Below, piece by piece: positions 1 through 6,970 of a stretch of DNA of 8,478 bases. Both the position numbers and the translations under genes were made by a program. Within the stretch, counting starts at the first letter, position 1; the number at the start of each line of letters is the position of its first letter. The notes below the pieces were generated by a model. It made no database searches. It had not been told where the DNA came from and worked only from the letters and a program-made list of their open reading frames with translations. The stretch is from Candidatus Aegiribacteria sp. (lineage in GTDB: Bacteria > Fermentibacterota > Fermentibacteria > Fermentibacterales > Fermentibacteraceae): the NCBI GenBank assembly GCA_030634715.1, contig DAOWAG010000035.1, positions 1 through 8,478 on the forward strand, read 5' to 3'.

Positions 1-2442
1 ATTCTCAATCTTGGTTTGAATGACAAAGCCGTAGAGGGCCTATCAGAAAAGACCGGAAATGAACGGTTTGCCTGGGATGCGTACCGCAGATTTATCCAGA
101 TGTTTGGTAACGTTGTTATGGGAATTCCACACCATTCATTTGAAGAAGTGCTTGAACGGATGAAAAGAAGCAGAAACATTGATCTCGATACAGACCTGAC
201 TACTGATGATCTCAAGGAAGTTGTAAAGGAATTCAAGAACATATACGATGAACAAATTGGCAAACCTTTTCCTGTCGATCCCTGGGAACAGCTGAGGTTG
301 TCAATCGACGCTGTATTCGGATCCGGGAACAACACAAGAGCAAGACGATATCGTCAGCTTAACGATATTACCGGGCTTGTTGGTACTGCTGTAAATGTTC
401 AGATCATGGTCTTTGGCAATATGGGTGAAAACTCCGGTACAGGTGTCTGCTTCACAAGGAATCCCGCAAACGGAGAAAACACTTTCTACGGTGAATATCT
501 GATGAATGCACAGGGTGAGGATGTCGTTGCAGGCACCAGAACACCAGAACCCATTTCAACTCTTCGAAACGTTGACGAAGCCTCATACAATGAGCTGCTT
601 TCAATCAGGAATGTACTTGAAGAGCACTATCTCGACATGCAGGATATTGAATTTACCATCGAAGAGGGGAAACTTCATCTACTTCAGACAAGAACAGGCA
701 AAAGAACGGTATTCGCCGCTTTGAATATCGCTGTCGATATGGTAAAAGAAGGTTTGATTGACAAAAAAACCGCGCTGAAGAGGATTCCAACAAACGCATT
801 CAATCAGCTGTTCGCTCCGGTTCTTGACAGAAAGAGCAAGGATCTTGCAGATCTTCTCACGACCGGTCTGAACGCTTCTCCAGGTGGAGCATGCGGTCGC
901 GCTGTCTTTACCGCTGATGATGCGGAAGAATGGGAATCAAGAGGAGAAGAAGTAATTCTCTGCAGAAAAGAGACAAGCCCTGAAGATATCGGTGGAATGT
1001 CGGTGTCGAAGGGAATTATCACTTCAAGAGGAGGCATGACATCTCATGCTGCTGTTGTTGCCAGGGGAATGGGTCTTCCATGTGTTGCCGGTGCAAGCAG
1101 CCTCAGTGTCGACAGTGCGTCAAAGAAGATGGTCTGCGGAGATAAAGAGATTTCCGAAGGTGATCTGATAGCACTTGATGGTTTCACAGGAGAAATATTT
1201 GCCGGTAAGGTTGAAGTCCGACCTTCGGAGATATTGAGCATTTCCATGGGTGAGGGTGATCCGAATGAATCAAGGCTTTATTTGAATTATTCAATCCTTA
1301 TGGACTGGACCGATGAATTCAGAAAAATTGGTGTTCGAACAAATGCAGAAACAGCAAAGGACACCAAAACAGCTGTCGATTTCGGAGCAGAAGGTATAGG
1401 TCTCTGTAGAACAGAGCACATGTTCTTCGAAGGTGAAAGAATTGTCTCCTTCAGGAAGATGATACTGGTTGCGGAAGAAGTTAAAAGTCTTCGAGATAGG
1501 ATCGCTGCTTTTGATGATACTTCCAGTCTGGAGAAAGAACTCGAGGCTCCTCTGGCAGATTACAACGAAGCAATAGAAGAATTACTTCCTCTGCAGCGTG
1601 GAGACTTCATAAAAATATTCAGGGAACTTGATGGTCTTCCGTGCACGGTAAGACTTCTTGATCCACCGCTTCATGAATTCCTGCCACATGACAGTCAGGG
1701 GCAGCTTGAAATGGCCAGAGAGATGGAAGTACCAATAGAGAAGATTCAGAGAACTGTTGAGAAACTGCATGAGTTCAATCCAATGCTCGGTCATAGAGGA
1801 TGCAGGCTTGGTTTGACATACCCGGAAGTTTCCGATATGCAGGTAAGAGCTATTATGGAAGCAGCCATCGAAGTGAAAGAAAGCGGTAATGAAGTTCTGC
1901 CAGAAATCATGATTCCACTGGTTGGACATCCTCGAGAACTGGAGATCTCCCGCATCCGTGCGCAAAAGGTAATAGATGAAGTATTAAATGAAAAAGATCT
2001 GCCTGCTGATTTCATCAATTACAGTATTGGCACAATGATAGAAGTACCTCGTGCTGCTATCGATGCAGCCAGAATAGCTGAATACGCCGATTTCTTCAGT
2101 TTTGGCACAAATGATCTTACTCAAATGGCTTGCGGATTCTCAAGAGATGATGCAGGTGCTTTCCTGGGTGATTATGTCAGGATGGGTATTTATGAAAAGG
2201 ATCCCTTTACATCCATTGATGTCAATGGCGTAGGTAAATTAGTCGAAATAGCGGTAAAAGAGGGAAAAAGAGTCAAACCAGATATCAAAATCGGTGTCTG
2301 CGGAGAGCATGGCGGAGATCCTGCATCAATCTGGTTCTTCAATTCGATTGGATTGGATTATGTATCCTGCTCACCATTCAGAGTTCCGATTGCAAGACTG
2401 GCTGCGGCTCAGGCAGCGATTGACAGCGGGAATCAGGATTGA
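1..2442 (+). CDS. ppdK: Pyruvate, phosphate dikinase (5'-truncated by window edge)
   Basis: Interconverts pyruvate, ATP and phosphate with PEP, AMP and pyrophosphate in the cytoplasm; in anaerobes it often runs in glycolysis as well as gluconeogenesis. The reading frame is open from base 1, and the first residues (ILNLGLND) match an internal PPDK segment. Compared with the Clostridium symbiosum enzyme as I remember it, about 100 N-terminal residues lie upstream; 813 residues are visible. In order: the ATP-grasp nucleotide-binding region (to about visible residue 250, with EFTIEEGKL and LLQTR); the swivelling phosphohistidine domain with GGMTSHAAVVARGMG, catalytic His at codon 1045-1047; and the PEP/pyruvate TIM barrel with GLCRTEHMFF, DPPLHEF, GHRGCRL, GTMIEVPRAA, FGTNDLTQM and IGVCGEHGGDP, catalytic Cys at 2299-2301. 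It ends at TGA 2440-2442 after the usual SPFRVPIARLAAAQA tail. Oddities: about 25 extra residues near 1468-1590, and Gly at codon 325 where Trp is usual. The PPDK identity is very secure. Confidence 0.97.
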   Translation: MLNLGLNDKAVEGLSEKTGNERFAWDAYRRFIQMFGNVVMGIPHHSFEEVLERMKRSRNIDLDTDLTTDDLKEVVKEFKNIYDEQIGKPFPVDPWEQLRLSIDAVFGSGNNTRARRYRQLNDITGLVGTAVNVQIMVFGNMGENSGTGVCFTRNPANGENTFYGEYLMNAQGEDVVAGTRTPEPISTLRNVDEASYNELLSIRNVLEEHYLDMQDIEFTIEEGKLHLLQTRTGKRTVFAALNIAVDMVKEGLIDKKTALKRIPTNAFNQLFAPVLDRKSKDLADLLTTGLNASPGGACGRAVFTADDAEEWESRGEEVILCRKETSPEDIGGMSVSKGIITSRGGMTSHAAVVARGMGLPCVAGASSLSVDSASKKMVCGDKEISEGDLIALDGFTGEIFAGKVEVRPSEILSISMGEGDPNESRLYLNYSILMDWTDEFRKIGVRTNAETAKDTKTAVDFGAEGIGLCRTEHMFFEGERIVSFRKMILVAEEVKSLRDRIAAFDDTSSLEKELEAPLADYNEAIEELLPLQRGDFIKIFRELDGLPCTVRLLDPPLHEFLPHDSQGQLEMAREMEVPIEKIQRTVEKLHEFNPMLGHRGCRLGLTYPEVSDMQVRAIMEAAIEVKESGNEVLPEIMIPLVGHPRELEISRIRAQKVIDEVLNEKDLPADFINYSIGTMIEVPRAAIDAARIAEYADFFSFGTNDLTQMACGFSRDDAGAFLGDYVRMGIYEKDPFTSIDVNGVGKLVEIAVKEGKRVKPDIKIGVCGEHGGDPASIWFFNSIGLDYVSCSPFRVPIARLAAAQAAIDSGNQD

Positions 2443-2493
2443 TTCAATATTGATCGCGATTCCTAACGAATAAACTGGAATGATATTCAGCTG

Positions 2494-4914
2494 ATGCCAG
2501 GGAATAAGACGGTTCTAATTGCGGACAATGATGCAGGACTGCTGCAGATTCTTGGGAAAGTACTAAGACTCAAGGGTTACGATGTAAAAACTTGCACTAC
2601 CGGGATAGAAGTTATTTCCAGAGCTGCTACCTCGAATCCTTCACTGGTTGTGTGCGGATACTTCTTACCTCTGCTTGATGGACTGAGGGTGTGCCGGTAT
2701 CTCAAAGGGGAATCGTTTACATCTGAAGTTCCCTTTCTTCTGTTGACACCCGGACTGGATGCTTCCCTTCGCTTGAGGGCGGAGTGGGCTGGAGTTGATG
2801 GGATTGAGGAACTTCCCATTCGACCGGATGCTTTCATATCGATCTGTGAAACTCTTATGAAGAATGTTTCTTCATTCGTAGATTACCATCTGGAAAGAAG
2901 TAATCCTCCTGACAGAGAAGCTGTGCTGAATAAACTCTGCGGTTACCTGGAAAACAGAGTAAACAGACTTGAGGCAACATGGAAACTGACTGAAGAGCTT
3001 GGTAGAACCATGAGTGTCAAGGATATATTCAGAAGAATGGCAAATGGAATACTTACTGGACTTGGTTTTGACAGAGTATGGGTCTGTCGATATCTCTCGG
3101 AAACGGACGAACTCGTCACCGAAGCTGCATTAGGAAGAAACCTGACAGATATTCCCAAATCCCTTCATGTCCGCGAACACCACGACCTTCCCATGGGGAT
3201 TTCCATTCGGGAACTGCGTCAGATTCAATCCACTGAAGTTGAAGTAGCTGACGAGAGGATATGGTGGGCAGGCTCAAAGCGGTATGTAGATACACCACTA
3301 GTAGCAGCAAGACGTCCAATTGGCCTTATTAGATGTGATAGGCATGTAACTGGAAGAAAGATAGAAAGTACTGATCTGGAAGCGTTAAGGCATTATGCTG
3401 TGCATACAGCTGAAGCCATTCTTAATGCTATGGTTCTGGAAGAAGTGACTGATGAGCGTGAACATATGTCCGCGATTATGAACAGTCTGGATTCCGGAAT
3501 CCTCGTTGTCGATAATTCCGGTTTCCTTCTTCAGGTCACCCCGGTTGCCTGCAAATTATTTAATAAGAGCGAGAAAGACCTTATAGGCAAGAGGTTAATG
3601 GAAGTGCTTCCTGTCCTGATATCCGATAAGGAGAATTCTCTCACTACTACTCTTGAAGAAGAAAGACCCATACTCAATAGACAGATTCATATCGGCAAGA
3701 GTGGCCAGGAAGATCAGGTTCTGAATGTAAGCTATATACCTTTCCAGCGTGCAGGTCATTTTGCCGGTGTTGTCATTATGACAAGCGATGTCACAGAGGA
3801 ATACATGCTCAGAGAGAATCTCAGAAAAATGAATGAGGAACTCGAGACTATTTCTGTGATCGGAAGGGAATTGAACTCAACACAGGATCTGAAGAAAATA
3901 TGCCATGAAGTCGCATCGGCTTTAAGAAGATTTTTTCCATCAGAAGCTGTTGCTGTTTTTCTTGCTGAAGGTAATAGGGACGACATTATACCTCATTCGC
4001 TCAAGGTTGCTGTGACCTCTGGATACGATTCAGAATTCGATCCAGCAGGTCTTACTATCAGAATAGTAGAACCGGTCGCAATGGGCAGAATACAATCTGA
4101 GAATCAGTTATCGTCCGGTGTTGTTGCCGCTTCTATCTCATTTCGGAAACCTATCAACATTAAACAGACCAGAGAAGATGCAAGGTATGTGGAAAACATC
4201 AGCAGCACAAGGAGTGAACTCGCTGTTCCAATGATTGTGCAGGATCGCGTTGTAGGCGCTATTGATATACAGAGTCCTATCTCCGGAAAGTTTTCCGCAG
4301 AGTCTGAACGTATCGTTGTTGCCCTTGCGAACCATGCAGCGACAGCAGTGGAGAACGCGATGCTGCATTCCAGAATACTGGAACTGGCACGAAAGGATAG
4401 ACTTACAGGTCTTGGTAATCTGCGATTCTTTGAAGAAAAACTTGAAGACGAATTCAGACGAACTGACAGATCCAGTTTTCCATTCTCTTTGATCATGATG
4501 GATATAGATGATTTCAAACATTACAACGATTCATGGGGTCATCCAATGGGAAATACATTGCTTACGACAGTCGTGAAAGCCATGTCTGAAGCGATTCGAG
4601 AAGTAGATATTCTTATCAGATATGGTGGTGAAGAGTTTGTCTGTATTCTTCCATTCACAAATGAGAGGGAATCCGTTGAGATTGCCGAGAGAATAAGAAA
4701 AAGAGTGCTTGAGTCCTCTTACCGGATTACTCACTCCGAGCAGCAGCCTCTCGGGAAAGTCAGTATCAGTCTTGGAGTCTCAACATACCTTACTGATGTG
4801 AAAGATCAGAATATGTTACTGAAGTATGCGGATCAGCGGATGTACATGGCAAAAAGGGCAGGCAAAAACAGAGTTGTAGCCCCTGCTCTTGGGAATTGTC
4901 AGTTCGGCGGATGA
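2494..4914 (+). CDS. Multisensor diguanylate cyclase (degenerate REC-GAF-PAS-GAF-GGDEF)
   Basis: Predicted to make cyclic di-GMP from two GTP. No signal peptide or membrane segment is visible, so it is probably cytoplasmic. Approximate order over 806 residues: receiver 4-122, helical linker 140-165, GAF 165-318, PAS 325-435, short coiled-coil 436-455, GAF 455-622, GGDEF 632-800. The cyclase domain looks complete: DRLTGLGN at 635, metal-binding MMDIDDFK (Asp670), active-site GGEEF at 711-715, and an inhibitory RxxD site (REVD, 702-705) at the spacing used in PleD. The receiver is unusual: the phospho-accepting Asp is replaced by Gly55 (VVCGYFLPLLDG), the conserved Lys by Arg110, and the acidic pair reads Asp-Asn; Thr85 remains. 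Phosphorylation is therefore unlikely, and control probably comes through the GAF and PAS sensors, whose ligands cannot be read from sequence. Start is ATG 2494, with only a weak, distant GGA (2477-2479) upstream; no better in-frame start exists. It sits 51 bases after ppdK. Confidence 0.93.
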   Translation: MPGNKTVLIADNDAGLLQILGKVLRLKGYDVKTCTTGIEVISRAATSNPSLVVCGYFLPLLDGLRVCRYLKGESFTSEVPFLLLTPGLDASLRLRAEWAGVDGIEELPIRPDAFISICETLMKNVSSFVDYHLERSNPPDREAVLNKLCGYLENRVNRLEATWKLTEELGRTMSVKDIFRRMANGILTGLGFDRVWVCRYLSETDELVTEAALGRNLTDIPKSLHVREHHDLPMGISIRELRQIQSTEVEVADERIWWAGSKRYVDTPLVAARRPIGLIRCDRHVTGRKIESTDLEALRHYAVHTAEAILNAMVLEEVTDEREHMSAIMNSLDSGILVVDNSGFLLQVTPVACKLFNKSEKDLIGKRLMEVLPVLISDKENSLTTTLEEERPILNRQIHIGKSGQEDQVLNVSYIPFQRAGHFAGVVIMTSDVTEEYMLRENLRKMNEELETISVIGRELNSTQDLKKICHEVASALRRFFPSEAVAVFLAEGNRDDIIPHSLKVAVTSGYDSEFDPAGLTIRIVEPVAMGRIQSENQLSSGVVAASISFRKPINIKQTREDARYVENISSTRSELAVPMIVQDRVVGAIDIQSPISGKFSAESERIVVALANHAATAVENAMLHSRILELARKDRLTGLGNLRFFEEKLEDEFRRTDRSSFPFSLIMMDIDDFKHYNDSWGHPMGNTLLTTVVKAMSEAIREVDILIRYGGEEFVCILPFTNERESVEIAERIRKRVLESSYRITHSEQQPLGKVSISLGVSTYLTDVKDQNMLLKYADQRMYMAKRAGKNRVVAPALGNCQFGG

Positions 4915-4941
4915 TCTTGTACAGATAATCTGAACGTTCCT

Positions 4942-4947
4942 GAAGGA
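4942..4947 (+). promoter_or_regulatory. Ribosome binding site for the DUF362-ferredoxin gene
   Basis: GAAGGA lies 4 bases before ATG 4952. It supports that start and is the strongest Shine-Dalgarno match in the gap between the cyclase gene and the following cluster. No convincing promoter or terminator is visible in this 37-base gap, so read-through from the cyclase gene is possible. Confidence 0.7.
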
Positions 4948-4951
4948 TATT

Positions 4952-6058
4952 ATGGCATATGACGTGGTTCTCAGAACGGGATTCGAGTCTTACGATAGAA
5001 AAGAACTCATAGATGCGATTCTAATAATGCTGGAACAGGCTGGAGGATGGCCGGATACGGTTGTCCCAGGTGCTGAAGTGCTTCTCAAGGTTAATATGCT
5101 CTCTGCAAAATCACCCGAAAGAGCGATAACAACCCATCCGGAGGTTATAGCAGCGATGGTTATTCTGCTGCGTAACGAAGGGTGTACGGTTACCGTAGGA
5201 GACAGCCCTGGTGGAGCAGTAAAAGGAGTTGAAAGATACTGGAATAACTGCGGATACTCCCGGATTTCTGAGGAACTCGGATTTGAACTGGTCAATTTTG
5301 AAAAAGCGGGATGTGTTCGGAAGACGGTTATGAGCAGAACATACGACATAGCAAATCCAGTTCTGGAATGCGATGTCTTAATTAATATGTGCAAGTTCAA
5401 AACACATGGACTCTGCAGGTTGACCAATGCCGTAAAAAATGCTTTTGGAACGATTCCAGGGCTTGGAAAAGCTGTATTGCACAGTTATGGAATAAGACCG
5501 GTTGATCTATCGAAGTACATTGTTGATATCTACGAGATCGTCAATTTTGATTTAACAATTATGGATGCGATTCTTGCGATGGATGGAAAGGGACCAAGTA
5601 CCGATGGAACTCCCAGATGGGATGGTCTGCTTGGTCTTGCGCGGGATGGTGTGTGCCTTGACATGGTTATGACTGAACTGGTCGGCATTGATCCTCTTGA
5701 ACTCTATACGAACAGAATTGCTCGAGATCGGGGACTTGGGAAGCCGCGAGAAGAGATCTCTGTATATGGATTGGAAGAATGTACGCTTGAGAAGTTCAGG
5801 GTTCCCGGTGAGAGCTTCTATAACCTGCTTCCGCCCTTCCTTGGAGGAATAGCTAGAATGCTCTTCAAGAAACCTCCTGTCTCTACAGAGAAGTGTACTG
5901 GATGTGGAATTTGTGCAAGGGGTTGTCCGGTAGAAGCTATTGTTATAAGAAATGGCAGAGCATTAATGGATCGTCGTAAATGCATCATGTGTCTATGTTG
6001 TCACGAACTGTGTCCGGAGCAGGCAGTTAAGGTGCGGATTCCTTTTGGCAGGAGCTGA
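4952..6058 (+). CDS. DUF362 domain protein with C-terminal 2x[4Fe-4S] ferredoxin domain
   Basis: A 368-residue iron-sulfur protein of the DUF362 family, whose reaction is not established to my knowledge. The DUF362 part covers about residues 5-300. It shows VLLKVN near the start, TTHPEVIAAM, the VGDSPGG turn, a KTH motif at 150-152 and KNAFG at 162-166. The C-terminal part is a bacterial ferredoxin-like module with two complete cysteine sets: Cys315, 318, 321, 325 and Cys344, 347, 350, 354, each last Cys followed by Pro, with an additional Cys349. Such a module usually carries two [4Fe-4S] clusters for low-potential electron transfer, so a redox role is likely. No signal peptide is seen, so it is probably cytoplasmic. 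It begins the tight four-gene unit; its stop (TGA 6056-6058) is one base before the acyltransferase ATG. Membership in the family is secure; any link to lipid metabolism is inference from its neighbours. Confidence 0.93.
   Translation: MAYDVVLRTGFESYDRKELIDAILIMLEQAGGWPDTVVPGAEVLLKVNMLSAKSPERAITTHPEVIAAMVILLRNEGCTVTVGDSPGGAVKGVERYWNNCGYSRISEELGFELVNFEKAGCVRKTVMSRTYDIANPVLECDVLINMCKFKTHGLCRLTNAVKNAFGTIPGLGKAVLHSYGIRPVDLSKYIVDIYEIVNFDLTIMDAILAMDGKGPSTDGTPRWDGLLGLARDGVCLDMVMTELVGIDPLELYTNRIARDRGLGKPREEISVYGLEECTLEKFRVPGESFYNLLPPFLGGIARMLFKKPPVSTEKCTGCGICARGCPVEAIVIRNGRALMDRRKCIMCLCCHELCPEQAVKVRIPFGRS
6050..6054 (+). promoter_or_regulatory. Ribosome binding site that sets the acyltransferase start at ATG 6060
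   Basis: AGGAG inside the last codons of the preceding gene lies 5 bases before ATG 6060. An upstream in-frame TTG at 6045 would add five residues, but it lies before this site and has no good Shine-Dalgarno of its own. ATG 6060 is therefore preferred. The stop-start arrangement suggests translational coupling. Confidence 0.75.
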
Positions 6059-6059
6059 G

Positions 6060-6968
6060 ATGGAAAAACGGAAAAATCCTTCTTTCGGTCACAGGATTGA
6101 GTATGCGCTTGTTCGGATCACCGTTTTTTGTGTGGGGGTTTTACCGATAAGATGTGCTCTGTCACTGGGCGCATTCATGGGTTGGTTTGCATGGAAAGTA
6201 CTGCGAATCAGAAAAAAAGTCGTACTGACGAATCTTGGACTTGCTTTCCCTGAAAAACCGCGTGAAGAGCTTAATAAAATTGCACTGCTATCCTATATGA
6301 ATTCCGGACGTTTCATGATTGAATACGCGCGACAGTGGAAAATGGATCAGAGCTATATAGAAAAGCATGTCAGGATTGATGATCCTGAAGCTCTTGAAGT
6401 TCTCCTTCATGAAGACGGAGCGATCATTATCACAGGACATTTCGGAAACTGGGAGCTCTTCGGTATCGCGAACAAGTATCTTCTCGGGGATGTTGCCTTC
6501 CTCGTAGGGCGACAGAGCAATAGCCTGATTGATGAATTCATCAATCATATGCGCTCCATGCACGGAATAGAATTGTACAATAGGAGAGCTGCCGTAAAAG
6601 GAGTATTATCATCAATGAAACGGGGTGGATACGTATGCTGGCTGTCCGATCAGGATGCCGGGGAGAGTGGAATAATTGTTGATTTTTTCAATTATCCTGC
6701 TTCCACTCCAAGAGGAGCGGCGGCATTTTCCGCGAAGCTTGGAGTACCGGTATTTCTAGCAGCTCTGCTCCGAATCGGGAAAGGTCCTGACCACAGGCTT
6801 GTGATAGGGGAACCAATACGTCCGGACGGAGATATCTCCAGGGAGGAAGCAGAAAGACAGATTACACAGCAATATACATTTGAACTCGAAAGACTGGTCA
6901 GAGAGACACCGGAACTTTACTGGTGGGCACATCGAAGATGGAAAACAACTGGATTGTATAAGGATTGA
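6060..6968 (+). CDS. LpxL/HtrB-family lysophospholipid acyltransferase
   Basis: Predicted membrane-bound acyltransferase of the family that adds secondary acyl chains to lipid A (LpxL/LpxM) and related substrates, using acyl-ACP or acyl-CoA at the inner face of the cytoplasmic membrane. From ATG 6060 it is 302 residues, close to the usual length of about 300. Visible marks: an N-terminal hydrophobic stretch about 16-48 that would anchor it, KVVLTNLGLAFPE after it, the catalytic HX4E motif as GHFGNWELFG (His127, Glu132), DQDAGESGIIVDFF followed by PASTPRGAAAFSAKLGVPV, and a C-terminal PELYWWAHRRWK as in LpxL proteins. All motif residues expected for activity are present. The true acceptor is uncertain: no lpx genes are adjacent, and the neighbours (two DUF362 proteins and a gpsA-like gene) would also fit a glycerolipid or another envelope lipid. 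The gene contains a perfect 22-base palindrome at 6526-6547. Family call is strong; substrate unknown. Confidence 0.92.
   Translation: MEKRKNPSFGHRIEYALVRITVFCVGVLPIRCALSLGAFMGWFAWKVLRIRKKVVLTNLGLAFPEKPREELNKIALLSYMNSGRFMIEYARQWKMDQSYIEKHVRIDDPEALEVLLHEDGAIIITGHFGNWELFGIANKYLLGDVAFLVGRQSNSLIDEFINHMRSMHGIELYNRRAAVKGVLSSMKRGGYVCWLSDQDAGESGIIVDFFNYPASTPRGAAAFSAKLGVPVFLAALLRIGKGPDHRLVIGEPIRPDGDISREEAERQITQQYTFELERLVRETPELYWWAHRRWKTTGLYKD
6526..6547. repeat. Perfect 22-base palindrome within the acyltransferase gene
   Basis: The half TGATTGATGAA (6526-6536) is followed directly by its exact reverse complement (6537-6547), with no spacer. The match stops at the next base on each side. It lies in frame within codons for residues reading LIDEFINH of the acyltransferase, between the HX4E motif and the DQDAG motif. 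It could be a protein-binding site or pure chance of coding; no second copy was noticed in the window. Confidence 0.85.
6960..6964 (+). promoter_or_regulatory. Ribosome binding site that sets the second DUF362 start at ATG 6971
   Basis: AAGGA lies 6 bases before ATG 6971 and overlaps the end of the acyltransferase gene (stop TGA 6966-6968). An in-frame TTG at 6965 would add two residues but directly abuts this site, so it is spaced wrongly. ATG 6971, two bases past the previous stop, is preferred and suggests coupled translation. Confidence 0.7.
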
Positions 6969-6970
6969 GG

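Noticed and set aside
16..18. TTG at 16 as the start of ppdK
   Set aside because: The frame is open to base 1, and the residues before it continue the conserved ILNLGLND segment. The gene is cut by the window edge.
2453..2460. ATCGCGAT palindrome in the gap after ppdK
   Set aside because: Only 8 bases, with no T-run after it. It is too short to call a terminator or an operator.
2443..2493. Possible promoter between ppdK and the cyclase gene
   Set aside because: The 51-base gap is AT-rich, but I could not match a -35/-10 pair with proper spacing.
4104..4521. Overlapping minus-strand open frames opposite the cyclase gene
   Set aside because: They overlap each other and the second GAF and GGDEF domains. 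The serine-rich and odd composition is typical of antisense shadows.
4922..4932. CAGAT-A-ATCTG inverted repeat before the DUF362-ferredoxin gene
   Set aside because: Five-base arms are common by chance, and no T-run follows. It gives no firm support for a regulatory site.
6045..6059. TTG start at 6045 for the acyltransferase
   Set aside because: AGGAG at 6050-6054 is placed for ATG 6060, and the five added residues are not conserved family sequence that I recognise.
6672..6695. ATAATTG/CAATTAT inverted repeat with a T-rich loop in the acyltransferase gene
   Set aside because: The arms are short and AT-rich, it lies in the middle of conserved coding sequence, and the T-run is in the loop rather than after the stem, so it is not a terminator.
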